The notes beneath the pieces were generated by a model, which saw only the letters and a list, made by a program, of their open reading frames with translations, searched no databases and had not been told where the DNA came from. A stretch of 64,000 nt of DNA from Tethya wilhelma (Eukaryota; Porifera; Demospongiae; Tethyida; Tethyidae), in contig CAXIPT010000001.1 of assembly GCA_964030475.1 (NCBI GenBank), positions 9,749,510-9,813,509 of the forward strand, given 5' to 3'. Shown here in pieces: positions 1 through 10,369 of this stretch; the stretch's first letter is position 1; each line of letters begins with the position of its first letter. Made by a program: the position numbers and the translations under genes.

Positions 1-1
1 T

Positions 2-244
2 GAAGAGAAACTGTTATGGAGAAGATATGTAGAACATGTTAAAGCTAGTGTTAATACTGCTCCTGTACCTGTTCAAGAAGAAATGTGGGAACCCTCAAAT
101 TCACAAGTTGTTGTGCCAGGTTCCAAAACAGGAGTATTATCAGATACAGAGGACACTACCAGTTCCACAGGTGGAACATCTCAAAGTTGTTATCCGAGAC
201 GAGAACGTCGTCCACCTGATTATTATCGTCCAGACACTGACTGA
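2..244 (+). CDS. C-terminal tail of a retroelement polyprotein (partial)
   Basis: An open frame enters from the left edge and stops at a TGA ending at 244, giving about 80 residues. It starts with a basic stretch containing WRRYVEHVKA, passes through an acidic Ser/Thr-rich linker, and ends in a basic, Pro/Arg-rich tail (YPRRERRPPDYYRPD). Tails of this kind, with an arginine cluster followed by RRPP.YY just before the stop, are typical of the extreme C-terminus of LTR-retrotransposon pol (after integrase). No integrase core, polypurine tract or LTR is visible in the window, so the family cannot be fixed. Identification rests on composition and the tail motif only. Confidence 0.45.
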   Translation, partial: EEKLLWRRYVEHVKASVNTAPVPVQEEMWEPSNSQVVVPGSKTGVLSDTEDTTSSTGGTSQSCYPRRERRPPDYYRPDTD

Positions 245-1880
245 ACATGGACATTATGTTATACTTTAATTTTTGTGTAATGAGACGCTTTTGCCATCAG
301 TTTTTTGTGTCTCTGGGGCGTTGCCATTTGAAACAGACTCACGATGGCGATAACAAACCCAGGCTAGGTATTGTTCATCAGGGACATCATACCCCTAGTT
401 CCTTGTCAACAGTATGAGACTGAGATGGATTGGAGGAATTTGAAGTGGCCGTTTCTGAAGATTTGAGATGCACTGTCCTTAGGTGGAACCAGATTGAGGG
501 AGTATAGCTCTGGGAGGAGCTATCTGCTGATCAGTGACTTCTCCTGGGTTAAATGGGTAAATACCACACTTCTTGAAACCCGACATGATGTTTACTGGAG
601 TTACTGCTTGAGGCCATGCAGCTGCTAAAAATATTCTCTGTCATACCAGGTTGATCACTTAAGTATTTCTTGCAAGCCAGTTTGCCTTCAGAGACCTCTA
701 TGCCTAGAGGTCTGAGAATGTGAGTGGTGTGGGCCAGAAAGCAAAGCATATGAATGTTATGAGAACGAGCAAGTTCTATTGATTCAACATGTAGAGTAAC
801 TCACCATTCACCGGACACCACAATATACCGGACGCATTCAAATAGCGGACACTTGCTGACGTTAATGAGTGGTCTGCTACTATTGATGTCTATATCTAGG
901 TTGGTTCACGAATCACGCCTTTTTTTAAAAAAAACGATATTCTACTATGCATGCGCATGAGAAGCACGTGAAACAGGCCTCACATTCTACGTTGGTATTG
1001 GATTTTAGTTCCCCGTGTTACCTGGTGGCTACACGCCATGTTTTGTGGAGTATGGGTGCTCATAAAGGTAAAAATTGTATTAGTTTTCTTCTGTTAGCTA
1101 AAATTAGAAGCTTGCAGCATATGATTATCTATATCTAGTAATTTTGTCAATTTACCGTTTATGATGCGTAACAATTAGAGTATATAAACTGTCTTACTTT
1201 TCTGATATCTAGATTCTAGGGATAGGGCTGGATGCAGAATGCCAAAGTGTCAATGTAATTGATTTTTTTTTTTTTTTTCACAGAGTCAGCAGAGACACAA
1301 TTCCACCAACGATAATGTTGGGGTATAGAATAGCTGGAATCTATTTGTTCAATCACCACATAACTTCATTTGCTAAAAGAAAAGAATTCTCAACAGCCAA
1401 GCTAACTCAGAAACAAGGAATCAAGTTCATGCCTTTTTATCAATTCTAGCCATAGAACTTCTGAGTCAAAGAATTGTGGTGGACTTTCGCTCTACAGCCA
1501 TCAGATCATGCTTCGATCCTGTTCTGAGAGTGAATATTCAAACTATTTACAAGCTGCTACTCCATTAAAAGTGAGGGGAGATGCCACTGGTATAGCAGCT
1601 CACATTGTCCCTCAAGATTCGTTTGAATCAGGTGAGGGAGTGAAGAAGAGAGGTGCTACTAGTCGAGTAACCCATTCTGTCACTGATGACGAGAGATTGG
1701 AAAAGAAGAGAGGTGTTAAGTGTATACTGACAATTTCTGAAATACTGATCAATCATTAATGATTTTGCACGTGCAATATTACTAGTTTGGCTCATAAATC
1801 ATTATAACTACTACGCATGCGCAAGAGGAACACAAGTGAAGCTGTTTGCCACATGAAGCCTGTAAGTTGGTAGATTTAGG
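245..1880. other. Non-coding stretch with repeat fragments
   Basis: No convincing gene. Two pieces recur around the Mutator-like element further right. The stretch near 948-980 (atgcgcatgagaagcacgtg) resembles 1814-1840, and the stretch near 1032-1078 (tttgtggagtatgggtgctc) resembles 4108-4150. This suggests the MULE at 1881-4095 inserted into a second copy of a host repeat also present here. The short open frames in this stretch show no recognisable domains. Confidence 0.4.
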
Positions 1881-1990
1881 CCCACGAGATCAACTCTCGC
1901 GAAATCAACTCTCACAAAATCAACTCCCGCGAAAACAACTTCCCGCGAAATCAACTCCCTTGAAATCAATTTTCCCATGAAATCAACTCT
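1881..1990 (+). repeat. Left terminal inverted repeat of the MULE
   Basis: Six or seven degenerate copies of an AAATCAACT(C)CCGCG-like unit in a row. The reverse complement of the same array forms the right end of the element (3983-4095). The array is likely bound by the transposase; that is inference. Confidence 0.75.
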
Positions 1991-2053
1991 TAAAATTTGA
2001 ATACTTTATAACATTATACAAAAATATACATTTATGACAGCTTGTACAAATCT

Positions 2054-3610
2054 TTAAAGTCCACTCTGATGTCTAACAGCTGCTAAGTAGTCACACAAGC
2101 TATATTCACCTTTCTGGAACCTCTCGAACAATGTGCTAATACGCTCATCACGTTTCACATATCTCTTCTTGCGTGCTGGTTGCTTTGCACCACTGGCATA
2201 TTGGTCTAACTTGAACTCAGTGCAGGCTTGCTCTCTCTTCATCACGTCAACAATTTCAAAAATATTGGGGTGAGGCTTTCCTGCAATCTTTTTCAAACGA
2301 GAATGCCACCCCTCTACATGGTTATTTGTTCTCGGTCCATCGTAGTCATAATAGTTCCATTGTTGTAGGCTATATTGGCCAGTGATCCAGGTATTGCTGA
2401 AGTATTCAATGAATTCGTCAACTCCATTGATGTCAGGGGCTTCTTGCTCTAGACCTTGCCAAGCGATGCGGACATATGATGGGGGTACGAAACTGATTGC
2501 AGCTGTTTTCTGCACGAAACTTTTTAGCTCTTCATCTTCAGCTTTGTATTCCTCCTGCAATCCTATAGCTTGAACCTTCCTCCAAATAGCCTGTGAAAAA
2601 TGGTAATAGCAGCCTCGGTGGTATGCTGTTTGAAAGTTAAGCTTGATAGACTTAATGAGGGCTTGTTCGAAATCAGATAGTACAGAGGAAGGTGAGAGCT
2701 CAAGGCCAAGATTCAACGCTGCTTCCTTTAACATCATGAACAAGCGGTTGTACGTTTCCTTACGCTTGTTTGGAAGTAAGGCATAGACCATCGGGAATGT
2801 CTGCCCGTACTTGATGATGTGAATGGTAAATATCTGGTAGAATAGACGAGGACAGGTCTCAAAAGTACCATCCATGTAGAGGTCCTCAGCTTCGGCAAGA
2901 TGTTGTAGATTGGACTCAGTTCCAAGTAGCAAGATCTTATCTTCAGTACCTTCCTCCGCAAGAAGAAACTGATGGCCACTGAGTGTGTTGGCCCAATCAC
3001 CTGAAAGGGTGACAGCTGCTCGCGTCTGTGGCATTGGTGGAAGGCGCTTTCGCCTCTCTCGGTAAAGATTAGACTTGATGGAAGAAAGAGTAGGCATGCA
3101 TGCTGCAAGACTCTCTGTTGGGACACTGTGAGAGCTCCTGCAAAATGAACATAAATGAAGAAGTTACTTTTAGCTAAAGGGAAATCAAATTGATCGAATT
3201 ATACATATAACATAGGTTGTATTAGCTTCTAACTTGCATACCTGTAATGCTTCATCGTATATCTGAGGAATGGTTGTTGTTTCCTCCCGAGCTCGCTTCC
3301 TCATGTTGCCTATTGTAGTGGCTACTTTGTTGGCAGCAGTATCTGGTGGATGGTTGTGCTCTCCTCGCAAGGACTGGATGCTGGCACCAGGACCAAAAGT
3401 AGTGGCTTTAGCCGGGCAAGTTTTGTGTCTTTCACATCTCCAAAATGTATTCTCCTTTCCATCTCTAATTTTGAGGTATTTGTAACCCTCATACAAAAGA
3501 GCTTTGCCTCCTCGATGGGTTTGCACTAGTTGTGCCATACTGTCGGTTTTGGAAAGTCTCCAGAAGATAGCTGCTGACTTGACTTGAACAGAAGAGTGAG
3601 AATGGCTCAT
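2054..3610 (-). CDS. FLYWCH zinc-finger MULE transposase (two exons)
   Basis: Exon 1 (about 3250-3610) encodes a FLYWCH zinc finger. It has a GG..L.Y.GY.YLK opening, then W.C.....C.A and a closing H.H (GEHNHPPD). Exon 2 (2054 to about 3130) encodes the 347-residue MULE/DDE core. It includes YMDGTFETCP (first Asp), LSDFEQAL (second Asp), a GCYYHFSQA C..H motif and NNHVEGWHSRL, which carries the likely catalytic Glu. Together these suggest a cut-and-paste transposase acting on the flanking tandem-repeat TIRs. The intron of about 120 bp has a GT donor after EALQ and a TTTTGCAG acceptor. The phase across this junction does not join the two frames cleanly, so an alternative splice site or a small frameshift is possible. 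The core itself is free of stops, so the copy may be recent. Confidence 0.85.
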
Positions 3611-3982
3611 TGTGATTTTGGCTTGCTTAAATACAACGCAGTGCCTTGAGGCCCGGGTCCGTATACTAAGCTAAATATATTGTAGTCAATGGAACCGTGA
3701 CTCTACGCATGCATGCTGGAGTGCCGGTAAATCCGGATACTATAAACAGGCAATACAAAATCGATAGGAAAGTATACGGACTACCGTGTCTCGAGACACT
3801 TTGTAAATACAAACAACATGACAGCTACTGACAGCTATTGACAGGTAGATCAAAAGCGACCTTATGACCTTTTAATACTTCAAGTTATTGCACACAAGTG
3901 ACCCTAGACTTTACTTTATTGCACACAGAGTGAGTTCAGTGTACAGCATTGAGATTTGTTTTTCCATCATTATTACAAAAAA

Positions 3983-4095
3983 AGGGAGTTGATTTCGTGG
4001 GAAAATTGATTTCAAGGGAGTTGATTTCGCGGGAAGTTGTTTTCGCGGGAGTTGATCTAGTGGTAGTTGATTTCGCGATAGTTGATTTCGTGGGA
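3983..4095 (-). repeat. Right terminal inverted repeat of the MULE
   Basis: Tandem GATTTCGCGGGAGTTG-like units, the reverse complement of 1881-1990. Read as protein in the other direction it gives a meaningless repeated RNQLP pattern, so open frames here should not be called genes. Confidence 0.75.
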
Positions 4096-4422
4096 GGACA
4101 CCAGTTGGAAGTGTTTTTGTGGAGTATGAGTGCCCATAATGGTAAGAAATGTAAACCTGGCTGTAAACAATGCATGTACAGGCTTGGTACACTGGATTGT
4201 AGAATAAAATTACACAATGATTGTTATTAATAAATTTGATCAATGATCATGTTGATTAATCCGTGAATGGCAGCAATAATTACATTAAAACATAATCTCT
4301 CAAACAGAAAGTTCCTGCAGTCACTGAGTTCAGTTCTGTGATCCATTTGTAATATCCACAAGTACTTCTGAATCTGTTGAGATAATATTCATTAGTCTGT
4401 GAATTGTTATTGTGAGGAGCAG

Positions 4423-4915
4423 CTAATATAATATAACTATAAAATAATTGTCACCTGCAATTGCCCATTTCGGAGCACTTGGTTTTGGTGAAGTAGAGGG
4501 TGAGCCAATTTTTCTTGACTTAACAGAAACTGCTCCACAGAACTCCTTTTTCTGCTTTTCGTCCAATCGTTGATCCAATACGTCATTCAGTTCTAAAAAA
4601 TAACAACTCATTGATAAGCATAAACATCAGTGCAAATACACATACTCTGTGAACGCCAAGGCAGGGGATGTTCAATGAAGATATTTGCATCTTCGGGGTC
4701 ATCTGACTCTTCCGTCATGAACATATATGAAAGTGTCTTCCACCTTTTCATTTCACCAGGAGTGACCACAGAAGATCTTTTGTCAAATTTCTACAAGTAG
4801 ATGAATTATACAAAAATGATAATGTTACACGCACAGATTGATGTGACACACACCAGACACCTACATGCATGAATACACACACAGACACCGACACCGACAC
4901 ACACACACAGACACC

Positions 4916-4954
<39 letters not shown>

Positions 4955-6061
4955 CAACACACACACACACACAGACACACAAGCAAGCAAGTACATGCAT
5001 ACATACCCTTTATCGACGAGATCGATATTTTCTACGCCTAGTTTGGTTTTCAACAAACTCTCCCTTTCCTTCTTGGAGTTCCAAGAAGCTCCTTCGGCAG
5101 CCTTCACAGCAACGTTTCACGGCAACTAAGAAAAGAAAACAATGACTACACTGTTGCAACTATATTAGTATCCCTTACTTTTAACCACATCTTCAGGAAA
5201 CGAATTATTAGGATGAGTAGTCACTTCCTTAATAATGTTCTCTTTTACTGAGGTGTTACGCTGAGAGGATGAACTAAGAGAGGAAAAACATGCACATTTA
5301 AAAGAATTCTTTATTGCTCAAAACAACATAGTCACCTTTCTTCTGGGTTGAACTGTAGTTCACTACTAGAGTGGATCTTAGAAACCTTACTCTGAACAAG
5401 CATAAAACAGGCATGCAATCACATATATACATGCCAAATCAGTGCTGTTTCAACTTACAGTTAGGGCACGACTAACAACTCTTTTTCTCTTTGTCATCGA
5501 ATCAGAGCTGCTGCATGTAGTGGTTTCCTTTGTCGAAAGTTGTGTTTCAAAATCTTGCATTTTTCTTTCCATCAAATTTTGCTTCTCTTCAAATTGCTCT
5601 TGTTTTTCTAAGATTTGTGACAACATAGCTTGTTGTTCCTGCAGCATAGCCAATATATCTGCTTCAGTGCCAGTGGCAGATGAAGTTACCGACAGTCTAT
5701 CACTATTTAATACAGCGGTATTTATATGATTGTCTAAATTTAGATTCAAAATAATTTTTCAATGATTTATAGCTACTTACTCTGGTATTGAGTTTGTTCC
5801 GCCATGAATACTCCGAGACGATCCACCAAAGTCATCCTCCATGTCACTGTCAGAGAAATGTACTTGAGGCTAGTGATTTAATGGCATCCCAGGAGAGAAT
5901 CCCTCACGACCGTGGTCATCATGATGCTGAGTTCTAAATCGGCTAGGTACATGAGATAGAGGAGTGATGCTGGCAGCATTTCTGGCACTCGCGGTCTTAC
6001 TGTGTCCATGAGAACGATTCCCTCGACCATAAAATCGAGGAGTTCGATTGAGAGAAGCCAT
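4423..6061 (-). CDS. Multi-exon mobile-element-associated gene with coiled coil (fragmented model)
   Basis: A run of short minus-strand coding blocks separated by introns of 60-200 bp. The first exon (to 5870) starts MASLNRTPRFYGRGNR. Next come an acidic SDMEDDFGGSSR block (near 5800-5850) and a coiled-coil Gln/Glu-rich exon (5455-5737, MLQEQQAMLSQILEKQEQFE). These are followed by Ser-rich exons near 5345-5390 and 5180-5280, a block near 4990-5120, and two exons with MKRWKTLSYMFMTEESDDPE...PLPWRS (near 4680-4790) and ELNDVLDQRLDEK (4440-4595). The W..LS..M..ESDD...LPWRS signature belongs to an uncharacterised family I associate with sponge and cnidarian genomes; I cannot name its function. 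The gene is head-to-head with the Tnp2-type transposase at 6209, which suggests it is that element's second gene. Exact exon boundaries and the block near 5000-5120 are uncertain. Confidence 0.5.
4868..4983. repeat. (CA)n microsatellite with ACACCGAC variants
   Basis: Imperfect CA-dinucleotide array with interspersed CACAGACACC units, lying in an intron of the gene at 4423-6061. Its long open frames in both directions (repeated Thr-His or Val-Cys) are compositional artefacts. Confidence 0.9.
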
Positions 6062-6208
6062 GACTTGATCTATGCTTCTAGCTAAGCTACATCTGACACA
6101 GAAAAAAAAATTATGGCGCTTAAATTCATAGTCATGTGGACGTCATGCATATGTTATACAATGTGCACGTGATGTCTGAGCTGCGGCAGCTCGAGCGCTT
6201 GAACACCG
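6062..6208. promoter_or_regulatory. Presumed bidirectional promoter
   Basis: Only about 150 bp separates the ATG of the minus-strand gene (6061) from the ATG of the plus-strand transposase (6209), so both must be driven from this gap or from upstream untranslated exons. No TATA box is evident; an E-box-like CACGTG core lies at about 6166. Inferred from layout. Confidence 0.35.
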
Positions 6209-9200
6209 ATGTCTACAGTTACAAAGGTTCCTCGACAGTATTTTTGTGGCCACTGTAATGAGCAGCTTTCTAAAACTCAATTTCTCAAGCACAAGCGACA
6301 GTATTATGATAGAAGTAGGCGTGAATGGCAAGCTGATGGTGTTCAGTATCGCGCCCAGGGGGAGAATTTTGACTTTGGATCCGATGGTGACAGTGATGAG
6401 GACTTTGTTTTCTCTGACTCCAGTACTGACTCTGGTGGTGATGATAACACATTCTTGAACACAGGTACGTAAGTTTGAAGCTTATAGCTAGTCTCTGTGT
6501 ATTAAGGGTGCTTTGGTGTATCAAATTTATACAACTTGAACGCATACTAGTACACTATGATTTGCTCTTTTTCATTTGGCCGGTTTATTGCAGGTGAAAA
6601 CAATTTAAGTGAGAACCATAATTCTGATTTGAGGGCCTTCAATGATGAATCAGATCCAGACTTCAATTTTGATGAGGTATAACACTCCTTGTTTCTTATT
6701 GTGTGTGTGTGTTTGTGATTAGGGGGGGGGTATTCATGGGGCCGGGGAATAAGAGTATAAGAACGTAATGCCGTAGTATTCAATCTACGTGTACAAGTCA
6801 TATTTTTTTTTAAAATTCAGGATGATGTTTCTAAATCTGAGGTATTACTGAGTCCTGATGAAGATGACAAGTGTCCTCAAGCCAGAAACCAACCCACACT
6901 TGTTTATGGATACGTACGATTTATATTTTTATGGCAGTATGCTTTTCGAGTATCTGATGTTGGGATATCTGGACTTTTGGCTTTCGTGGCAAGATTTCTG
7001 CTCCTGCTTGCACGTATAATGGGAATGAAACCACTAGAAGAATTTGCAAGTCAACTTCCGAAGACTGCTTCTGCTGCTCGTCATTTGTTAGGACAACATA
7101 CTGATCCTTTTGTGAGGTATGCTTGTTGCCCATCCTGTAGTACCCTATATTCGATTGATGAATGTAAAGTTGTTGAACATGGGGAATCGAAAAAATGTTC
7201 ATATGTACGGTTTCCAAATCATACTCAGCATTGGCATCGAAAACAATGTGGCACTGATTTGCTTAAAAGAGTGAAAACATCTGCTGGTACTACTACTCTA
7301 AAACCACGTCAGGTTTACTGCTACAACAGTGTAATTGATTCATTGAAGGAGTTGTTATCTCGACCAGACTTTTTCGGCAAATGTGAGGAATGGCGTACCC
7401 AACAAAGAGACTCAAATATATTGCGTGATGTGTATGATGGAAGAGTATGGAAACAATTTATGTCTGTAGAGAATGTGCCTTTTTTGTCTCTACCTTACAA
7501 TTATGCATTTAGTTTAAACGTAGACTGGTTCCAGCCGTTTAAGCATACGCAACACTCCATAGGTGTACTTTATTTGGCTGTGCAGAATCTACCGAGACAT
7601 GAACGATTTTTGTCTGAAAACATCATCATCGTTGGAGTCATTCCTGGACCACATGAACCATCGTTACACATCAATTCCTTTTTTGGTCCACTTGTACGAG
7701 AATTGAAACAGCCGTGGACTGGTGTTTTTTTACATGTATGTGCAGATCGGCATATTTTTGTTCGTGCAGCACTTATCTGTGCTGCGTGTGACATTCCTGC
7801 TGCACGTAAAGTCTGTGGCTTTGTTGGCCATCAAGCTCTTCTAGGTTGCTCGAAATGCCTCAAAGAATTTCCCACCAAGAAATTTGGTGACAAGAGTGAT
7901 TACTCTGAATTTGACCGTGATAACTGGACTCTAAGAGATGCAGAGTCTCATCGCAGGCATGCGAAACAGCATCGTTGTGCTAAGACACAGAGTGCACAAG
8001 TAGCAATAGAGCGAGAGCATGGGTGCAGATACAGTGCTCTTCTAAAGCTTCCTTATTTTGATCCTATTATGATGTGTATAATTGATCCAATGCACAATCT
8101 GTTACTTGGCACGGCAAAACACATGATGTCCATTTGGAAAGAAAAAGAGCTTATCACTAAACATCATTTTGAGAATATTCAAGGACAAGTTAATGCATTT
8201 CCAACTCCGGGGGAATTCCTTCAAAAATTGCTTCTGGATTTTCTGGATTCACAGCTGAGCAATGGCGGAATTGGACTCTCATGTTTTCTTTGTATTCCTT
8301 AAAGAACATTCTACCCCACTGTGATTTTAACTGTTGGCAACTTTTTGTAAAGGCCTGCTCTCTTTTGTGTCGTCGTTCTATTACCTTAGAAGATGTACAT
8401 CAAGCAGATACATTCTTGATGGAGTTCCTGTGTACAGATGTATGGTAAAGAGTATTGTACTATTAACCTTCACCTCCATGCACACCTTACATCTTGTGTG
8501 CTAGATTTTGGCCCAGTCTATTCGTTCTGGCTATTTTCGTTTGAGAGAATGAATGGAATACTTGGATCGTACAAAACTAATAGCCATGACATTTCAGTTC
8601 AACTAATGAGGCGCTTCCTGCATTCTCGTGATTGTTCGATACACCACTGGCCACCTGAGTTCAAAGAAGAATTTCTTCGATCATGGAAAAATGTGTTTAC
8701 AACAAAGGTTCTCTATCATCCTATTCTCTTAGTGCTATACTAAACTGTGAACTTGACTCTTTGAACTGTTTGATTGAACCTCTAATTCCAGTGTACGAAG
8801 AAGGATTTGAACCACATGTCAAAGAAGAAGTGTATTCTGTTATTGCTGCAAATTCTTCAGTTCACAACTTTCATCTCTTGGCTCTCTATCACAAGTGTTC
8901 TGTTATTAAAATAGAAAGTATTTGCTCGGATCACGCTTAAGTCGGTTCTCAACAACTTCTTTGGTTAAAGCTAGGCAGCAAGATGTAACTCAACCAGTTC
9001 TATTAGCCGAAGTACATCACTTTGCAAAATGTGTGGTAACGTGTGATGGAACAGAATCCACTCGTCTAATGTGGGTGGCAGCTGTGAGCTATTATGATGA
9101 GCACCAATGCAAAGTTTGGTATGGAAAACCAACTGAGGTGTGGCCTGGTGTTGCTACAGTGAATATCAGCTACATACCTATTACTTTTATTTGTAGTCGT

Positions 9201-9278
9201 GTTACATATTGTAAATGCTGTGTTAATTTTGGTTCTGTAATAGGCTCAGACGTTATTGTTGTAAGCCCTATTGACTGA
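6209..9278 (+). pseudogene. Tnp2/CACTA (En/Spm)-type transposase, frameshifted copy
   Basis: Exon 1 (6209-6464) starts MSTVTKVPRQYFCGHCNEQL and carries a C2H2-like finger (C..C...L....F..H) followed by an acidic stretch. Exon 2 (about 6595-6678) and exon 3 (from about 6821) continue in phase. The long third frame to about 8200 carries the Tnp2 hallmarks: a Cys cluster (CCPSCSTLYS), FFGPL near CADRHIF, GFVGHQALLGCSKCLKEF, and the conserved DPMHNLLLGTAKHM block. After about 8205 a small deletion relative to the second copy (11436-12591) shifts the frame. A further 8-bp deletion near 8433 disrupts the DUF4218-like region, which continues at 8438-8743 (HLHAHL, FSFERMNG). The last part (8922-9278) is a C-terminal region with SYYDEHQCKVWYG. 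The copy is therefore probably inactive. Terminal CACTA repeats were not located. Confidence 0.75.
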
Positions 9279-9837
9279 AAACTATAATAATTTCATGTTC
9301 AGTGTTCTCGTACCTATTCCATATTTATTGATAATAACATTACGACACCAACAAGCTAGATATTATTGGTGAGTATAACCCTGCAAGTAATCTGGAAATC
9401 AACTTTCATACCCGTGCACGTGCGCGCTCTTTCCCGCCGAATATCGAATCAGCTGGGTTCTCTGATCTGTACTGTGCCGAGGAAACCGCCTGGGTGTTAT
9501 AGCTCCTATTTTCTTACGTCCTGGAGCGTTAAAAATCATGCTTCTTGTGACACTGGAAAAGCTACTGACACACTATCGAAGGTATGATCCGCATAGCGCA
9601 CATGGCCCATCAGGCTAGCTATTAGTTTTATTTGCTGGGTTGTTCATAATAATTATAAATAAGCATAATCCATTGAAGAGATCTGATTTGCTTGTGTGCA
9701 GGTCTTTCAAGACTACTGTCACAGTCACCTTCCATCCACGGACGTTTCAATTTAGTTTAGGCAGGAAGTGAGAGTATGAATATTTAAATCACATCCTGCT
9801 TTGGTAGTGTGTTTTGTCGCTATAATAACTGTGGAAN

Positions 9838-10257
9838 CCCGAAAGCAGGTCGCCGGTCAGACAACAAGCACACACACACACATAAACACTCACAGTCTGC
9901 CTACAAGACCCGAAAGCAGGTCGCCGGTCAGACAACAAGCACACACACACACATAAAACACTCACAGTCTGCCTACAAGACCCGAAAGCAGGTCGCCGGT
10001 CAGACAACAAGCGCACACACACACACACATAAACACTCACAGTCTGCCTACAAGACCCAAAAGCAGGTCGCCGGTCAGACAACAAGCACACACACACACA
10101 CATATAAACACTCATAGTCTGCCTACAAGACCCGAAAGCAGGTCGCCGGTCAGACAACAAGCTTAAGCACACACACACACACATATAAACACTCATAGTC
10201 TGCCTACAAGACCCGAAAGCAGGTCGCCGGTCAGACAACAAGCACACATATATACAC
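9838..10257. repeat. Six-copy minisatellite, 71-81 bp unit
   Basis: The block GAAAGCAGGTCGCCGGTCAG recurs at about 9841, 9912, 9984, 10059, 10134 and 10215. Copies are separated by a CA microsatellite of varying length plus ACTCACAGTCTGCCTACAAG. The array starts directly at the ambiguous base 9837, a contig join. Reading frames across it (LLSDRRPAFGSCRQ repeats) are artefacts. It lies in the spacer between the inverted transposase copies. Confidence 0.9.
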
Positions 10258-10369
10258 CGGTAGACAGTCAAGAAGTACAAGAAAATACCTTTGCAGGTGT
10301 TGTTAGCTCCAAACTGTCTTCGTGTCCATCTGTGGTAAACAATTTGCGCTTGACAAACGATTTTTTTGA

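Larger units (their letters stand above)
1881..4095 (-). mobile_element. Mutator-like element (MULE) with tandem-repeat TIRs
   Basis: About 2.2 kb flanked by inverted repeats of roughly 110 bp. The left end is 1881-1990 (starts CCCACGAGATCAACT) and the right end 3983-4095 (ends AGTTGATTTCGTGGGA). Each end is an array of about 15-16 bp units around AAATCAACTCCCGCG, in opposite orientation at the two ends. Inside lies a FLYWCH plus MULE transposase gene on the minus strand. A transposase and inverted termini together define an autonomous-type DNA transposon. The 8-9 bp target duplication expected for MULEs was not found at these edges. Confidence 0.8.

Noticed and set aside
3911..4243. Repeated RNQLP protein next to the MULE
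   Set aside because: It is the tandem-unit terminal repeat of the element, with no start context and frames open on both strands.
4748..5129. Long Val-Cys or Thr-His repeat proteins
   Set aside because: They are translations of the CA microsatellite in an intron and would not be real genes.
9838..10257. CRISPR-like array
   Set aside because: Repeats are long, spacers are CA microsatellite rather than unique sequence, and the genome is animal.
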